In this document: piece by piece, positions 61,514-64,000 of the stretch
How positions within the stretch are numbered: position 1 is the stretch's first letter
Layout: every line of letters begins with the position of its first letter
DNA from: Trichinella spiralis
Lineage: Eukaryota; Nematoda; Enoplea; Trichinellida; Trichinellidae
Assembly (NCBI GenBank): GCA_000181795.3
Contig: CM012953.1
Span: 18,768,882-18,832,881 of the forward strand
DNA: 64,000 bases
Direction of reading: 5' to 3'
The notes under the pieces: model-generated
Seen by the model: the letters and a program-made list of their open reading frames with translations, nothing else
Told to the model about the DNA's origin: nothing
Database searches by the model: none
Program-made: the position numbers and the translations under genes

Positions 61514-64000
61514 TCATCTTATGCTTGGTTCACAAAAAAGCAACTCTACAAAAACAGAAGCCCTTTCTCTGATGAAGTAACTTTGCAAATGAGTCATTCG
61601 TTCTAACAGAAAGCAGCTTTCATCCATGAAGTAAATAGCACTGCATTTGTTTGTCTGCATAACTGCTGCACAGTTTGTTATACATTCTAGAAGAGTAGTT
61701 GTATTTACTACTTCTGTAATAACTGACCAACCGGATAAAAATAAAGCTTTATAGAATTCCAGTTGACAAACTTCATCCAGAATCGGTAAGACATGCAACT
61801 CAGGTTGATCGTTGTCAACACGTTCATTCTCTCTATCTAAAACAATAGAATTAAAAATAACAAACAAATTATAATTGTCGCTGACGTCTGTATATGTTGA
61901 CTTATATGATGATGCTTTTATGAAAGCGCAATAATTTTGTTCAAGAAATAAGAACTGCTAATTACAATGCTTGAATTAGTTTCATTTTATTTCCAGAAAA
62001 TTGACATACCATTTAATGCATGCATTTAATGAATTTTGAATATAACATGCAATGCTGATATTAAAACTCTCTTACCTTTCGAACAATTGTTAAGGGTGAA
62101 AAAATGATATCCTTCGTTTAAATAAACTTCATCGTCACAATTTCCCAGAACTGTAGTGAGGCATACTTCACTTTCTTTAGAATAAACAATACCTTCGCAT
62201 AATTCAAAGTTTCTCATAAAGCGGCATATGCGTATACAATCGTTCAAAAATGAAATATTCGCATACAGTTTACCAAGTTTTATGCACGGAATTACGCTTG
62301 AAACTGAATGTTTTACTGTGCATATTTCTTTAAACTGAAACAAAGAAACTTTTGCATCAGTGGTGAAATGATTTGAATGTTTTAGTCGAAGCATCCTTAG
62401 GTCCTTTACAATGTTCACCAGCAATCCATCTAGAACAAAAAAATATTACATCTTCATGCCGCTTCTGGATTTATGAAGCATACTTCTTTTCAAAGTTAAT
62501 TTTATTACTAGCGTGTGACATTACTTGTTTCTTCATAATGACAAATTTATGAAATCACAGCTCACTTTAAAATAATTCCCAAGAATTAACAAATTTTCAA
62601 CTATACTCATAAAATGTAACAAGTATGATATTTGAGAATAAATAATTGTGCAAATTTAATTATAATACGTGAATTACCCATACTGACATTTCAAAGAATT
62701 GCCACTATCATACTTAAGTTATACGAAGTTCACATTAATATGCTAATCATATTTAAAATTTATTAGCGTAATTACCGTCAGAAAACTGTATTATACGGCG
62801 GTTAAGAGGGCTGTTTGGCAAGGCGTACTTTTTTCTTATACTAAAAGTGAGACATGTCTTTTCACCATATGAGAAAAAGTATCCATCACAGTAATCTGCC
62901 AATAATTTATCTAAGCATATCATTATACAATGGATTTCATCTACAGTCTCCCATAATCCAATGCGAATGCCGGCTTTCGTTGCATAAAAATGTACACGAT
63001 ATAATGATACTGTCAGATTAAATATACTGTAAACAGTTGGGGCTATTTCTTCAAACCTTGGGATAGAATACGCATATGGAAAATCGAAATCTTAAAAAGA
63101 AAATATGCTGCTTATTGCATAATAATAAAAATGAAAATGTCATGCTGCTGTATAATTGTATAACTAACAAATACTCATAAATATTATGTTAATAAGAAGT
63201 AATTACGAAGTATTAAATACAAATGATTTTGCTGAACTTTTTATCAATGCTCTGACAATTTGGAAATAATAATCGTATTTTCATTTACCGTTATAACATC
63301 TTAAAATAATAAAAAATTGTGCAGAGGTCTGTAGAGTCGGTATAAGTCCCCCAAGTAATGGTAAATTTCTATCTCGAGATAGAAGAAGACAGGTTCCTTC
63401 TTGGGCAGAAAACAAAACGCTGTTGCATGAAGTGTAAGTAGGTGCTTCACAAAAAGCAATACAGCGTTTCAGAGAAGATGTTACAATAAGATGAATGCGC
63501 TGAGCATAAAAGTTTTCTACAAAAGGCAACCCAAAAAACTCGCAATTCTTGTGTGTAGAAGGTGTGTGTATTGTTGCTGAATCATTCCTCTGATATACAC
63601 TTTGAACTATGATTCCTGCAGGAATATTTGAAATGTCTAAATAAAATACCAAAATATATCAAACAGTTTATTTTCTGATTTTAAACATTCATTTGTAAAT
63701 TTTCTGGTTTTTATTACTTTAAAAAATTATGCGAAAAATGGAAAGTGGTTAGTCTGGTGTATCATAGAAAATTTAATTTTTTGTACGTTATATGTATTAT
63801 ACCTTTGTGACAGCTGTGTAGTAGAAGATGCATCGACTGTCCTATCCGATCATTTGACTGCAGAATATGACGCGTTGCATTTTCGTAATACAAATTGCAC
63901 ACTTTGCAAAGGGCTGTATTTGATTAAATTACAGAGTGAAGGCTGTAACAGCAGCTACACCACTTTCATACTACATAGCTGTTTAATGGTGAAGAACGAC
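61514..64000 (-). pseudogene. PAN/Apple-like multidomain gene, copy B, partial and probably broken
   Basis: Exons matching copy A are at 61836-61514, 62429-62076, 63090-62776, 63636-63289 and, cut by the window edge, 64000-63803. The four downstream exons are open with the same lengths and phases as in copy A, except that the last one stops five codons earlier (ending CEPSIR). The exon at the edge, however, shows several small gaps against copy A that change frame (around 63900-63980), so the gene is likely dead unless that end is misread. Amino-acid differences cluster in patches; the Cys cores (RCIAFCEAPTYTSC, NDCIRICRF) are kept. The first exon would lie beyond the window. Confidence 0.7.

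Larger units (their letters stand above)
48292..64000. repeat. Segmental duplication, copy B, split by the nested BEL/Pao fossils
   Basis: Copy B matches copy A at 48292-48821 and again from 59244 to the window edge. The interruption is the retroelement at 48822-59243. The rest of the copy (first exon of its PAN gene and beyond) lies outside the window. Confidence 0.9.

Noticed and set aside
1-64000. CRISPR arrays, bacterial operons or prophage-like genes
   Set aside because: No evenly spaced repeats, no bacterial ribosome sites and no phage genes; gene structure is intron-rich and animal-like throughout.

Overview
The window looks like a piece of an animal nuclear genome, most likely a nematode and perhaps a clade I (Trichinella-like) one. 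It is AT-rich, has many short GT-AG introns, host genes packed on both strands, closely spaced same-strand genes that could be an operon, multi-PAN/Apple secreted proteins, GILT-like genes and BEL/Pao retroelements. No sequence search was possible, so the organism call is an inference. All exon models were built by hand from splice signals, reading phase and remembered family alignments.

Left part (1-12 kb): the 3' end of an NHL-repeat gene (NHL-1/TRIM32-thin type), then translin (minus, 6 exons, 229 aa), a MOS-type Ser/Thr kinase (plus, 4 exons, 416 aa), a gene-poor stretch with a decayed hAT DNA transposon, and the translation factor eEF1B beta (plus, 7 exons, 212 aa).

Middle part (11.8-38.5 kb): a 15-kb minus-strand gene for an IA-2/phogrin-type receptor pseudo-phosphatase (ida-1 type, 19 exons, 820 aa), a cyclophilin-40-like gene with a decayed isomerase domain (minus, 10 exons, 385 aa), the splicing factor YJU2B/CCDC130 (plus, 6 exons, 405 aa), and a minus-strand cluster FBXO42-like, GMF and SRP9 whose members are only about 200-280 bp apart.

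Right part (39.7-64 kb): a segmental duplication. Each copy holds a GILT-like gene (now broken), a conserved 66-codon ORF and a gene for a secreted protein with five PAN/Apple-like domains. Copy A (39.7-45.2 kb) has an intact PAN gene. Copy B (48.3 kb to the window end) was split by a BEL/Pao LTR element at 48822-59243 that landed inside its GILT gene with a 5-bp target duplication; that element was later entered by a second, younger BEL/Pao element (49984-55101). Similarity between copies A and B is patchy, with near-identical stretches next to strongly diverged ones, which suggests gene conversion.

The host genes are mainly housekeeping (translation, SRP, splicing, chaperone, ubiquitin, actin) plus regulatory genes (MOS, ida-1, NHL). 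The accessory, fast-changing part is the duplicated GILT/PAN block with its nested retroelement fossils.
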